Source of the DNA: Teratosphaeria epicoccoides
Taxonomy: Eukaryota; Ascomycota; Dothideomycetes; Mycosphaerellales; Teratosphaeriaceae
DNA length: 64,000 bases
Reading direction: 5' to 3'
Assembly (NCBI GenBank): GCA_021401465.1
Contig: JADDMT010000004.1
Span: 372,001-436,000 of the forward strand
This document shows positions 51,123 through 62,937 of the stretch, piece by piece (position 1 is the first letter of the stretch; the number at the start of each line of letters is the position of its first letter). A program made the translations under genes and the position numbers. Below the pieces are notes generated by a model, which worked only from the letters and a program-made list of their open reading frames with translations, was not told the origin of the DNA and made no database searches.

Positions 51123-52688
51123 CTCGGTGCCGTCCAAAGGGCTTACAATAGCGAAAAGAGCTGTTGAGCAGTACGAGCTGCGAACTGTAGCAGCGCGCAA
51201 TGCGGCAGTCTTCAGCGGCAGTCCGCAAAGGCGTAGTGGTGGCGGAGATAGGAAGACTTACCTTACTACTAGCAAAGACAGCGTGATCTTTGAGCTTAGC
51301 AGATCATCGAGGTTGTCGAACAGCCAGGCGACGAGCAGTAAGAACGTGACTCTTGCCTGACGAAAGATAACGAGTGTTCTCACTGGAGGGCGAGACATCG
51401 TCTTGCTTCTATAATTACCCACAACAGACTTGGCCAGCTCAACTCGCGTCCACAGAGGCCGCCGAGCATTCCACGATCAGGGGCCTTTTCGAAGAGTTTC
51501 CTGCAATACTTCGACGCTGGACTAAAACGACGAGACCGTGGTCTCGCTCCTACTTAGACCCTACTTGTGCATTGTCATCAGTACCGCAAAGCGTCGTGGC
51601 ACTAAGTTTGTCACTGTTGCAGAGTTATCACCAGGGCGACACGACTATTCAATCAACAAGAAAGGCTCACTACTCACCCTTTTCTCTGGCAGCTATGACT
51701 GTCCCCTGGCCGAAGAGCAAAACCGCCAAGAAACAAGCGATCGTAGATCCTCCAACGCTCTCCCACCAGCATAATGCATGTAAAATCCTAAACACCGCAC
51801 CCGACAAGGCTTATATCGACGGCGTTATACTCGGGAGGGGAAGTGATTCAGAGCAGCGCGGAGCAGCGACCATGACCGGTGTTCATGCCGATAGTCTCAT
51901 AATTTATTCATGTATCGTTTCACCAACCTCGGAGCTTACATCCGAGGACGAGCCGCAGATTGCAAATGCCCACAGTGCATGGCGCAGGCTGTGGATTTTT
52001 GCTTTTGATGAAACCTAAAGCATTGAGCGGTCACCCGGTGCCACACCATTCCCTCTGAGCGGAGCGATCTCACATTGGGCACATGGCACGTGTTCGCTCC
52101 GTGGTCTTTGCAGCGATCACGCTCCGAGGATCGAGTGAACGGGATTGCACATTATTGTTCGCCTGTTGTGAACGATCGGAGCGTGTCAACTTTGTTTCAG
52201 GCGCAAATCTCCCACAGAAGTGACAAAACGCACACCTTGCTGGCCTGAAACAGACGGAGGCATGCGAGTTGCGGATACATGCACAGAAGACACCTGCTTG
52301 TAAATCAAGAGCAAGGGGGAACAGCTTTGCATGGAATAACCACGATGATTCTCAACTGGAGTTGCTTGTGCTCAACTTCCTATAGCCCCATGTCGCGCTA
52401 TGCAACAGGAAGGCGCAATGCCTTGCTTGTGTCCAAATCCGGCCATGCTATGCAATGTCGAAGCACAAATCCTCTGCCCACTCCATTACAGCCTCCCGTT
52501 GCCCAGCTGCAGTCACCCTTGGACGCAGTTGCTCATAGCATACATTAAATACGGTGCCTTGCCGGTGGCACTCTTATGGTCGTCGTCGTGACCATGTTTC
52601 CATGTTCCGTTTGTCCCTGTGCAGCGAGAGAATGTTCATATACACATCGAAGTCATGCAAGTGCATTACACCATTGCTGAGATTGTCT
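51123..52688. other. Intergenic region with CGGAGCG cluster
   Basis: 1.57 kb upstream of the Cys-rich secreted gene and downstream of the PIR-like gene. A long plus frame (51374-52018) begins only at GTG and has no motif. The CGGAGCG cluster is listed separately. Confidence 0.5.
52060..52183. promoter_or_regulatory. Four CGGAGCG heptamers in 124 bp
   Basis: CGGAGCG at 52060-52066 and 52177-52183; its reverse complement CGCTCCG at 52095-52101 and 52120-52126. The last pair extends to a 10-bp inverted repeat (52118-52127 and 52176-52185). Chance would give about 0.03 copies. CGG triplets are the half-sites of Zn2Cys6 factors. The cluster lies about 940-1060 bp upstream of the secreted-protein start at 51122. 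Confidence 0.35.
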
Positions 52689-53693
52689 CTAAAAGAGCGC
52701 TGCAGCCATGGCACCCGCAGCGGCGAGGCCGAACATCTCGGCGTTAAGCTGGATCGGCATAGCGGCACCAGTGTAAGCAGGCGAGGTGGCAGTTGCAGAG
52801 CGGGTCACGTTGGTAGCGTTGCTGCCAGTGGTAGCTATAAAGGACGTCAGTATGTAGCGTAGCCGTGGTGGAAGTATATTGTGCTTACCCTGGATCTGCC
52901 CGTCAGAGATCTGGCTGACAGCAGCCTGGGACGAGGTGGCGGTAGCCTTGGCGGTGGTAGCTTGAATCTGGCCGTCGGAGATCTGGCTGACTGCAGCGGC
53001 GCTGGTGGTCTTGGCGGCAGTGCCGGTGGTGGCCTGAATCTGACCATCGCTGATCTGAGAAACAGCACTGCCGGTGGTAGCCTGGATCTGTCCGTCGCTG
53101 ATCTGAGAAACAGCCTTGGTGGAGGAAACAGCAGAGGCAGTGACCTGACCGTCGGAGATCTGGGAGGCAGCTGGGCTGGCGGTAGCCTGGCCGTCAGAGC
53201 CAACGCTAGCAGCGCCGTCGGAAGAACCGTCGGCGAGGATCTCAATGTAGACTGGCGTGCACTGAGCGCCGGTGCTCTGGTCGTAGAGATTGTAAAAGGT
53301 ACCGCTCAGGCACTGGTAGAAGATGGTCGAGTCGCCAAGAGCAATGCTACCGTTGCTGCAAGCAGACCAGCCAGAGGTGTAGATAGCACCAGCCTGGGGC
53401 GGGTCGTCGAACTGGAACTGGTAGTTCGAGGCAATGTAACCGGTACGTCCCTCGGAGTCCGTGAGATCACCGTCGCTCAGGGTGAGTACGAGCGGGGTGG
53501 AGCGTGGAGCGATGTCGCGCTTGGTCTTGGAGCTAGTGACATTGACAACCTCGATCTCGAATTTGCCGCTGTAGCTGCTCGAGCAGCCAGCCGGGTCGGT
53601 TGACTTTGGGGAGATGGCGGAGGTGACACCCGCGGGCATTGGCTTCGCAGCAGCGAGCGCCGCAAGGGCGACAGCAGCGAGTGAGTATTGCAT
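52689..53693 (-). CDS. PIR-like cell-wall protein with SQISDGQ repeats
   Basis: Exon 1 is 53693-52889, the intron 52888-52835 (54 nt, GTAAGC, branch tactgacg), exon 2 52834-52689; 316 aa. The intron is a multiple of three and open, so retention would only insert 18 residues. Residues 1-16 are a signal peptide; a KR site at 58-59 fits Kex2 processing. A domain with four cysteines (about 37-150) is followed by five SQISDGQ units, the PIR motif whose glutamine forms the alkali-labile ester link to beta-1,3-glucan. The tail is Thr/Ser-rich and ends in a hydrophobic stretch (MFGLAAAGAMAAALF) preceded by Asn, suggesting a GPI anchor, unusual in classic yeast PIR proteins. Located in the cell wall. 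Confidence 0.88.
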   Translation of the reverse strand: MQYSLAAVALAALAAAKPMPAGVTSAISPKSTDPAGCSSSYSGKFEIEVVNVTSSKTKRDIAPRSTPLVLTLSDGDLTDSEGRTGYIASNYQFQFDDPPQAGAIYTSGWSACSNGSIALGDSTIFYQCLSGTFYNLYDQSTGAQCTPVYIEILADGSSDGAASVGSDGQATASPAASQISDGQVTASAVSSTKAVSQISDGQIQATTGSAVSQISDGQIQATTGTAAKTTSAAAVSQISDGQIQATTAKATATSSQAAVSQISDGQIQGKHNILPPRLRYILTSFIATTGSNATNVTRSATATSPAYTGAAMPIQLNAEMFGLAAAGAMAAALF

Positions 53694-56519
53694 GTTGATG
53701 ATTTCCGGGTTGTGTGGTTGATTAATGCTTCAAATATATATGCAGTGAAGCTGATATATCGTGAGCGACAGTCCAAATCTGGTGTTGATAGATGCTTGAA
53801 GCGAGAGTGAGCCTATGAGGATAGACTACTGGTCGAGGCGGGCAGAGGTAAATATGTGCAGATGCTGTGTTTGTGTTTGGACGGGGGGGGAGAAAAAGGA
53901 ACACTGGAATGCTGGAACGGCTCTAATAAGGACAATAGTCTCGAGTGAATGGCGGTCCGAGCGCTGACGTTCTGAGTGAGTCCCAACCCCCTCTCGGCAG
54001 CGCTATTCACTCAAGTGCTGCTGGGGGGCAACCCGCCTCCACCAATTGACTTAGTCACTCTTAGCGCAGACCATCTGGCTGGGTGCCGAGCGGGAGTGAC
54101 ATACATGGTGCGCTCAGGAAGGTCAACCTTGACCGTTGCCAGTCGCAAGCAGAAGGTGAATGGCGCGCTAATGCAGCGCCATCTACAATTCGTCGACCAG
54201 GCGAGCCGCAGTTTCAGAATGCCTGCAACAAGCATGTGGACCAATCGTTTGCGCCAAGGATTCGAAGATCTTGCTGCTAGGAGGTATGAGCTCTCGCAGG
54301 CAACTTCACTACTACTACGCTGCGACAGCATCTGCTCATCGACGCGTGAAGCATGTCGTAAACGTTGCCATTGCTGGTCCGCCGTTGACGTCTGCGGCCA
54401 TCCGTTGCACCGTGTCAGTGTGTGACACACAGTCACACACGACTCGAAATTGCCACTTGTTTCCGGAGATGCGGCTCTGCAAAGTGGCAAGTGCACTAAT
54501 GTAGCTCTGTATCATTGAATTGACCAAACCTTACTCGCCATCGACCTATGTCGAGGCTTGCTATAATTACTTCAAGATTCGACTGCTAGCTCAAAGTCAA
54601 GAGAGCTCCAGATGCTTCGTGTGCGCAGCTTGGCCTCTGCAACCACGCTGCCGTTCGCTCTGCTCCTGGCTCGCATTTGCATACGTTTGATGCTGTCCGC
54701 GCTCATCACGCCTTCGACGTTTACGCATCACTCGTCGATCTCGGCCCACGTCGCCTCGGCATGGCGTTGAGGCGTACGTTGGCATGGACAACACCCGCGC
54801 CGGTCGCTGAATCGACGTCCGCAGGGAACAGACTAGCTCGCGCTCGTTATTGAGATTGACTTCTGCTCGAAGCCTATTTGGCCGATGCGGCTCGAGCTCA
54901 CTGGTTCCAGGAGCCCGGACCAGCAGCTTAGCTTCGATAGAGGGTTGTTAGACCAGGATTTCTGCTGACAAGCTAGACACGAAACGAAGCAGTCACAGGC
55001 TGAGGCATATCATTCGAAAGCATCTGCGGTGACAGACAGGCAAAGCATTGTTACTGATGAGGAGAGCAAGCGGTAGTCGGCCAACGAACTCCTCCCATCA
55101 ATGGACGCGTCCTACCGCACTTTCTTGACCCACAGTACCACGCCACTCGTATCTTCGCCGCGTTCAATTACGCACTTGACTCCGCTGATTCTGGATCCAT
55201 CACAACGTCGTAGGATCATGACGTTGGAAAAACTGCTCGGAGATCCTGCATGCCGCAGTGCATCCGAGTCGTTGTGACTGCCTCGAATCAAGGCAGTAGT
55301 AGTGATGGAAGTAAACTTTCATTTGTCTTCACTCACCAACAATAATGAGCAACTTTGTCGCCTGAGCACGATGTCAATCTATCGCCAAAATTAGTGCTGA
55401 CCGTTGGCGATGACCCCACCGACATCACACCATGTCGCACGCAGCTATTTGGATTTTGTTGCCACTCATTCATCCACTTGCTTATCCTACTGCGCAAGCA
55501 GCTGCTAGTATGTGCTAAGAAAACGGGTCTTCATGCATTGTAGCAGTATTGATGCAGGGTCGTCCTCCATCCCCAGCCCTTCAGATCTTGCGACAGCTGC
55601 TTGCGCATTATAGTCAAAGACTCATGTTCGTACTGTCCAATTGCACCTCAGCGGCACCGCCGTGGTGTGCTTACATCTACATTCATAGTCGATTGATTTT
55701 GCGTCGGCCTCGCCAGTCCAACCACCGCCAAGCATCACGCAAGCGTTTCGATGCGCCGAATAGGCCTGCACCCCGCAAGACCCCCTCGCGTACGGGTAAG
55801 CTCTTCAAGCCACTGCTCCTCGCGTAACTGCAACGATCGGCCGTTTTCAGGCAGGTTGAGCACGTCGCATGTGCACTACGCGAAGTATCGCACCTCGACA
55901 AACACCACCTCATGCGGAAAATTTAAGAGCACCGAGAGTATTGCGACAAAGACAGAGCTCATCGGCAAGATAGTCACAAGTGATGTCAGAAGTGATAATT
56001 CAGCTTGAGCTGCCTGCTACAAATTGTATAAATTGTATAAGGCTCATGCCGATCAAGAAGGCGGAAAGGTGTCGCAGTCTGTCTGCTACACTGCTGCCCA
56101 CATCTTCTGCCCAAATCTTAACTCCATGCCTGACGCCGTGCACTTCTTCAGGCTGACTCCTCGCGGCCATGTGACTTTCTTCTGTACACGAGAACAGAGA
56201 AGTGGTCGACCAGTATTATTATGATCGTTCAGATCCGAGAACGAAGCAAACCACGCCAAACCGATCCCAATCGTCCTGAATGAGGATGCTGTGCGACCCA
56301 CTGGGCGCTTTTGTGTTGCCTCATGACACGCCACTACCTTACGCCTACGCCAGCGCTTGGAGAACAAAGAGATGCCAAGGTCCAATACATGAAGTTGAGG
56401 CTGGGTATCAATGCTCGCTGTTTGCAGTGTCGCCAAGCTGCGCGACCAGTCGCTGGAGAGGAAGACTTACTGCCCATAGCCTGAAGCAAAGCGGTTCAGG
56501 TTTGGATCGCTGGTCAGGT
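53694..56519. other. Intergenic region, no supported gene
   Basis: 2.8 kb. The first few hundred bases are the PIR-like gene promoter and include a G9 run near 53884. Frames at 53976-54496 overlap on both strands without motifs. No transposon or repeat family is visible. Confidence 0.5.
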
Positions 56520-58292
56520 TCATTGACCCAAGGCGCCTGCCTGGTGTGGCACAGAGAAGGCAGCAGCAATGCTATCCTTGCCCGCGACTCCGTTGGTCGA
56601 TGGCTTGATTCTACCATGTGTGTCGACGATTGGGTAGCGGGCGCGCCTCTCGAGGTCGTCAAGGTCCATGTGCGATCGGATGTACTTATCCTGGCTGTTG
56701 TCTGGGACCTTGTAGTCCCAGCTGGTCCAAGTGCCCTGCTTGAGCGCGGAGTGCACGAACCGACGACGACGCTGGCGAAGAACGACGTCCTGTGTGATGG
56801 CCTGAAAGTCCCATTTGGCCTTGGCTTCTGCCACGTACGATTCATAGACCTCCTGAGTCTTAGGATCCGTGCTGGTGGCGAGGTTCTTGAGCTCGTCCGG
56901 ATCATCGGCGAGGTTGTAGAAGAGATCTGGATCTGCCGGGCAGGTGATGTACTTCCATGGGCCTCGACGGATCATCATCATGGGAGCAACCGTTCCCTCC
57001 CCCATGTATTCCGCGAAAACAGTGTCGTGGGTTGACTTGCCCTTCAGGTGCGGCACGATGGAGACACCATCCATCGGCAGACCTGGCACGAGCTTGCTGC
57101 CAACAATGTCCACCAAGGTAGGGAGAATGTCAAGAGTGCTGACATTCTGCGGCACATGGTGCGGATGCCAGAGCTTGGGGTAGCTGAAGAGCATAGGCAC
57201 ACGAACAGAGGACTCGAAGTACGACATCTTGTACCAAAGACCACGCTCGCCAAGCATGTCGCCATGGTCGCCGGAGAAAATGACGATGGTGTTGTCGTCC
57301 AGACCACACTTCTTCAGGGTCTCAAGAAGTTGACCGATGCAGTCGTCGACGTAGCTGACAGCGCCGTAGTACGCACGCTTGGCTTTCTTAATCTGCTCAG
57401 GCGTGAAGTCGTAGTCCTTGAGGTCGCACACATGCTGAAGGCGCTTGCTGTGGGAGTCAAGTTGGTCTTTGGGAATCTGAACCTTTGGCATATTGATGTT
57501 GACGCCCTCGTACATGTCCCAATACTTCTCCTCGATGCAGTACGGGTCGTGCGGGTGCGTCAACGAAACGGTCAAGGCAAATGGCCTGCTGCCAGGTGGC
57601 TTGCGCACATGGTCGTACAAGAATTGCTTGGATTTGTACATCACCTCCTCATCGTAATCAAGCTGGTTGCTTCGGACGCAGGTGCCAGCTTGCAAGATGG
57701 AGGAGCTGTTGTGGTACCATTCCAACCTCGTGTCTGGCTCGTCCCAGTTGACTGACCAGCCCAGATCACCAGGATAGATATCTGCCGTCAGCCTGTACTC
57801 ATATCCGTGCAGCTGCTCGCCGATGAAATGCATCTTGCCGGCAAGCACGCACTCGTACCCTTCCTTCCGCAGGTAGTGAGCGTATGTGGGCGTGTCCTCC
57901 GGGATGGGTGAGGCGTTGTCGTATGCCCCGATCTTCGCTGGCAGCTGCCCAGATATCATGGACATCCGGCTCGGGGCACATAATGGTGATGGACAGTATG
58001 CTGAGTCAAAGACGACAGATCGCTCGGCAAGCTTGTCGAGGTTGGGTGTCTTGATCTGAGAGTTCTTGTTGTACATCTTGAGTTGTGGTGCAGCCTGGCA
58101 AAATGTTAAGAGGTTGGCAGGCGGGCGCTGAAGGACCGGACTTACCAATTGATCTGCCATGATGTATAGGATGTTGGGCTTCTGGGGGAAAAGCGGCGTG
58201 CTGAAGCCATTTTGGCCCTGGAAGCCGGTGGGTGGTGATACTGGTGGAGAGTCTGGCAGCTGCCTGCGCAGACGGTCTGCGAGTGTGTCCAT
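56520..58292 (-). CDS. Choline sulfatase (type I sulfatase)
   Basis: Exon 1 is 58292-58146, the intron 58145-58095 (51 nt, GTAAGT, branch cttaac), exon 2 58094-56520; 573 aa. The frame opens further upstream at a TTG, but the first ATG with family context is 58292. After a 35-residue polar start comes KPNILYIMADQL, then the sulfatase signature with C88-A-P90-S-R92, whose Cys is converted to formylglycine. FSGDHGDMLGERGLW and the choline-sulfatase tail (FQAITQDVVLRQRRRRFV) follow. Reaction: choline-O-sulfate to choline and sulfate, used as sulfur store and for osmolyte turnover. No signal peptide, so cytosolic, as expected. Retaining the 51-nt intron would keep the frame but insert 17 residues. 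Confidence 0.92.
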   Translation of the reverse strand: MDTLADRLRRQLPDSPPVSPPTGFQGQNGFSTPLFPQKPNILYIMADQLVSPVLQRPPANLLTFCQAAPQLKMYNKNSQIKTPNLDKLAERSVVFDSAYCPSPLCAPSRMSMISGQLPAKIGAYDNASPIPEDTPTYAHYLRKEGYECVLAGKMHFIGEQLHGYEYRLTADIYPGDLGWSVNWDEPDTRLEWYHNSSSILQAGTCVRSNQLDYDEEVMYKSKQFLYDHVRKPPGSRPFALTVSLTHPHDPYCIEEKYWDMYEGVNINMPKVQIPKDQLDSHSKRLQHVCDLKDYDFTPEQIKKAKRAYYGAVSYVDDCIGQLLETLKKCGLDDNTIVIFSGDHGDMLGERGLWYKMSYFESSVRVPMLFSYPKLWHPHHVPQNVSTLDILPTLVDIVGSKLVPGLPMDGVSIVPHLKGKSTHDTVFAEYMGEGTVAPMMMIRRGPWKYITCPADPDLFYNLADDPDELKNLATSTDPKTQEVYESYVAEAKAKWDFQAITQDVVLRQRRRRFVHSALKQGTWTSWDYKVPDNSQDKYIRSHMDLDDLERRARYPIVDTHGRIKPSTNGVAGKDSIAAAFSVPHQAGALGQ

Positions 58293-59060
58293 TACGGAAG
58301 TGGACGACGCAAATGTGATGCTTCTCGAGCAATTGGTACTCGAGGTGTGTTGGCTCGGTGTTCTCGATGATATCGTTGCCTGCTGTATTTCTTCAACAAC
58401 AATGTGGCAGGACAGTAGTATCAGGATCGAGTTGATGTGACAGCGGCGAACGAAGTCCTCATGTAATAAGGACGGTGGTCGGCAACGCGTTTGCAATGCG
58501 AAGGATAGTGCGTCCTCTCACTGATAAGCCATGGCGTGCTCAGCACATCTTGTAATTATCTGCTGCGGCCGACCGTTCACTCGCCATAAATTCATAGAAT
58601 CGCGTGATCAACCCGTAGCACGCTTTCCCCTTGATACCCCAGAAAGCGGGAAGATCCTTGTCGCCACCGCCCGCAGTTACGTCGATCGACGTGCATGGAA
58701 GTAATGCTTAATTTGGTTTTGTGAAGCTTCGATGCTGGAATTTCTGCTCAAATTTTGGACTCATGTCTGATCCCCATACCATCAAGGCTGAGTCCAAAAC
58801 ATGAGGCGTTCCATGGTAAAGGTGAGGACATAGCAAATGGCATTGGCACACAAGTACAGCGCATCATCGAGGATTTCCAGATTTGGCGGGGTTCTGGGCA
58901 TGGAGAATTCATCATTCCGGTGACTACCAGATAGGACTCAACCACAGCCGAAACGCGCTTGTCATCGGACGCGGGCCCAAGATCGTCCAGCTAGCAGCTT
59001 CTTGACTCTCACGTGGCATTACTGGTGGCTTGGTTTCGAGACTCGGCATCGCACAGCAAT
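58293..59060. promoter_or_regulatory. Divergent promoter region of choline sulfatase and PTH2
   Basis: 768 bp between divergent starts. No sulfur-response site can be named with confidence. Confidence 0.45.
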
Positions 59061-59824
59061 ATGGCGAACGTCCAAGATCGAGGTCCTCCATCTGCGGCCG
59101 CCATCGCCATCTCTTCTGCCATCATCGCTGGCCTGGCCGGATACTTCCTGGGCTCAGCTCGGTCAGTAGGATTGCTTGGAAGCCCGGTCACGAGACAACA
59201 ATCTTCTTCCAATGCCGGTGAGGATGGCGCCAAGGGGTCAGATGTAAGCGGTCCAAGCCGAGACGAGACCGACGGGGAGGATGACGAGGATACGCAAGAC
59301 CTCGGCGAGCTCAAGACGTTCCCGGGAAACACGGAAGAATGCAAGCTCGTTCTTCTGGTTCGGACCGATCTTGGCATGACCAAAGGTGCGTGGGCCGCGT
59401 GGCATTTGAACAGAGCTGCGTTTCAAGTCGCTCACTGCATTCCTGATCCGTATCACGTTACGTCGTACTGTCACACGACACGCACTGACTTCACACGCTA
59501 ACGATGCTCACAGGCAAGATCGCCGCCCAATGCGGACATGCTACATTGGCCTGCTACAAAACCATGCTCCGTGCTGACACTAATAAACATCCGCTTCTGA
59601 AGCGGTGGGAGAGGTCGGGACAAGCGAAGGTTGCTTTGAAAGTCGAGAGTGAGGACGACATGCTCACGCTTCAAGCAACGGCCGTGAGTCTTGGCCTATG
59701 CGCTCAGGTCATTCATGATGCTGGTCGTACGCAAATCGCTCGTGGCTCGGCCACGGTGCTTGGGATTGGGCCGGCCCCGAAGAGCAAGATCGACGAGGTG
59801 TCCGGGCATTTGAAGCTGCTTTGA
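59061..59824 (+). CDS. PTH2: Peptidyl-tRNA hydrolase 2
   Basis: Exon 1 is 59061-59385, the intron 59386-59513 (128 nt, GTGCGT, branch gctaac), exon 2 59514-59824; 211 aa. The frame opens at a GTG (59013), but the ATG is at 59061. Residues about 12-33 are a membrane helix (AAIAISSAIIAGLAGYFLG), as in mitochondrial-anchored Pth2/Bit1. After an acidic linker the catalytic domain starts CKLVLLVRTDLGMTKGKIAAQCGHA, joined exactly at the intron, with the invariant Lys and His, then AGRTQIARGSATVLGIGP and the C-terminal helix. Function: hydrolyses peptidyl-tRNA released prematurely from ribosomes. Confidence 0.94.
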
Positions 59825-62800
59825 GCCTGTGCTAAACACCAGCTGACTCATGTGTCGCTGTATGTAGTCAATGCCGCAGCAGCTGTGTAACCCAGAAACT
59901 CCAACGGGATGGAAGCTCAGCTGGACGACTCCTCAAACACTGCCAGACTTCATGCGAAAGACATCTGGGCGACGGACTCACGTGTCAGGTGTGCAGATCA
60001 GCAGGACCTGCCATTGCAACGCCTGTTGGGCTCGCGACAGATGCTGACATCCGCGCCACCTCCTTCGCTTACAGCTTACAATGATGCGGAAGTTCCCTAC
60101 GTCTTAAACTAAATCTTGCACGCTGGTCTCGACTGTGCTGCCTTGAGCATGTCGACTGTTTGAGACCGCTCACCCTCAGTCGGGCCTTGTCCACTTTGAG
60201 CACAATCAGCGGTGATATTCGGTACGAGCCAGCTACGGTACCCTGCTTGTGGTCGATCCCTCAAGCAACTCAGGCCGCGCGTTCTGCCGCATCAAGTCTG
60301 CGGAGATCTGTGGCAACAGCTACACGCTGCACGACTCGTACTCTTTCGGACCATGCACGCATGTTGCGTCCAAGCCGGTCTGTCGTTTTTGCTTCGAAAA
60401 GCTTCATTCGCATTTTGCTTTTGCAAAACAAGCAATCGATCGACGCGGATCGTCATCCAAGCTTTTGGGAACAAGGTCATGCTCCTCCGCGCTTGATTCG
60501 GACTGAAAAGTTGTCCGGCTCGTCGACACTTCGTAGATACATAGATTGGATATGTCAGGTCCTTTCCCAGCCTCCACGGCTTCAGAAGCTGGGTCTCGCG
60601 AGATAGCGACGATACGAGATGAGGTCTCAACAAGCTACTTCTAGCTCCGTCTGCCGAGCATAGTACAATGCACCCTCTAGAGTCGGCGCCTTCGCGTAGA
60701 TACCACGAACCCCGGCGTATGCGATGGGCCAATATTGTGTGCTGCGTACCTGCGTCCAAGGATGCGGATCTGGCGCATTGCTAATTAACCATGATTTGGC
60801 CGCGAGCACACCATAGCTTGATAAGCGAGGTTTCTCTTGTGCACTACCGGTCTCCAGGTGGGCACCCAGGCACGCATAAACTGAGGCTTCAGCGCTGTCT
60901 CGAGATCTTGCCATTTTCGGCAAATCTGAAATGCTACGTGCTACAGTGCTGGTAGTCACGCCAGCGACCGACGCGGCACGTGTATGACGTCGTCTTGATC
61001 GGTCAATTTCTGCAGAAATGATCGCTTAAATTGATCTATTATGGTGTGGAAGTGAGTGGTGTGCGGTCAGGTGATTGCGCCGGAGTTGTACAAGTCGGAG
61101 GAGGAAGGGTTTGGGTGTAAGATCAAGACAACTTCGTGACTCACGTGCTCTAGTATCAACGACATTTCTGAGCACATGGATCGCGAAGGACAGAGAGATA
61201 GGAATGTTCGCGCTTAGATGGATGACGCCGAGGCAGGCTGGTCGGGACGTGTGGGTGGCCTCGCAAATATGATCAACCAATCTACCACGAGGGAGATGGT
61301 TGCCCTTCAGTGGCGTCCTGGCGACCTTTCAAATCGAATTGCCACTGCTGCTTCAATCTGGGCAAGTCGCGGAAGTGCTGTACGACGTCCGTCTCGCTCT
61401 AAGTCTGAGGCTTTCTGTTTGTTTGCCATTCGATCTAATGGCAACACATTGGCCTGCACCGCCCGTGGATCGTTGGTTGCACAGTATGAAACAGTCAATT
61501 GGAAGAGTGCAACACGGAGGTGTCAGCCATATTGATACTGCCAGCTGGTGTGCTTGGGCATGCTTTGCATGCCAGGCAGTGTCTGACGCATTGGCTCAAC
61601 AAAACTACCCTTGGAATGCTGTGCCTCGATCTGTTGCACTTTTGTTGCACGGTACATATCTACAGGTCACTGCTCCGGTTCAATTCAGGCTCAAACTCTG
61701 CTTCTGTACTGTCCTATCGAACAACCAAAGTTCATGCGAAACAAGGAACTTGATCGGATGTTCTGCTGCGCGTCAAAGAAAGATAATCGCCTCTTGTTCC
61801 CCCGGTTGCAAGCTCCCTATCGACCCCGTGACTTACGAGAACACCTGGATCCAGCCTGGACACCTCATTGGAGCGAGAGGATCGCACATTCCGTGGCATG
61901 TGAATGGTGGTGATGTTCTTGCGCACAACCATTTCGGCCGGGAACGCAAATAATGGCACCAGGACTTTGCCTCACGGAATCTTGCCTCAAGGCCTTGGAG
62001 GTTGATGGCTTCTAAAAATGCTTGAAGCTTAGACATCTTTAACTACTTTCGGGTACGTCTGTAGATCGCTTTGTATACGGTCCAAAAAAGTGTTTAGTGT
62101 CATAAGGCGAAGTGACATCCCATCCCTTCGGCTCTTCCAGAGCAGTCCAGTCCAAACTCTAAACAGAGCCATCGCCGATGGGGAGCGGACGTATCGCGGA
62201 AGAGCCCGATCGGTCTCGACTTCCGAGCAAGCAGGTACAAATCGTGATTTCTAGCCGACATGCACTATCGCAGAACAAGTAGACGGAGCGCGTAGGTTCG
62301 ACGGGTCGATTTGTGACCCCAACGCTTTGGTGCTGCTGTGAAGCTGAGAGTGCTCCGACGTGGACATGTGAAGGCATGTGATGATGTGGAAAAGGTACTC
62401 GATCAGGGGGTGACAGAGGAGCGCGAATTCGAAAGGTGAAGACAAAACACGTTTGCACTGGAAGCAAAGTATAGACATTCTGAACGCAGCGTATGCGACC
62501 GCTTTGCGCGCTGTAGCCGACACCAGCACGCCAGCGTCCTATGCACGTCCCCTCCTACTTACACCGCAAAAAGACAGCAGACCCTATTTGCTGCCCGCTG
62601 GTATCCTCCCTATGCTTTCGTTGAATCATAGCCATTCGTTGCACACTTGAGGTGTGGCAGGCTGTCCGGCAGTCGACTCAGTCGCGCTCAAACAGCACCA
62701 CACCGTCCAAGTGACGCGCATGCTCATCTGCATGAGGACGGCTGAAACGGCCCGCGTAATCCTCGTCCAAAGTGTCCAGGCCGCAAACCGCGGCCATCTC

Positions 62801-62937
62801 CAGGTTGAAAATGTCTATGAACAGGGGCAAGAAACCTGCCAACAATGTGTGCGCACATGGTCAAGAATGTGCAAGAATGGTAAATCGTTGATGTCTGGAA
62901 TTGTTCGTAAGATGCAGTTGGCTGTTCAGACGTGCCA
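59825..62937. other. Long intergenic region, no supported gene
   Basis: 3.1 kb. A 217-codon plus frame (61300-61953) starts only at TTG and lacks motifs. A Cys-containing plus frame at 60249-60506 is discussed under findings. A 95-codon minus ATG frame (60914-60627) has no recognised domain. No repeats or transposon ends seen. Confidence 0.5.

Noticed and set aside
51374..52018. 214-codon plus-strand open frame
   Set aside because: Starts at GTG, has no motif, and overlaps the CGGAGCG cluster.
53976..54496. Overlapping long frames on both strands
   Set aside because: Two frames of about 150 codons oppose each other; neither has a domain, signal peptide or splice partner, as expected of GC-rich non-coding DNA.
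60627..60914. 95-codon minus ATG frame with a faint resemblance to an RNase H1 N-terminal module (GVRGIYA)
   Set aside because: Only a few residues match, key aromatic and basic positions are missing, and no catalytic domain is nearby.
61300..61953. 217-codon plus-strand open frame
   Set aside because: Starts at TTG, no ATG near the start, no domain, and composition does not look like a conserved protein.
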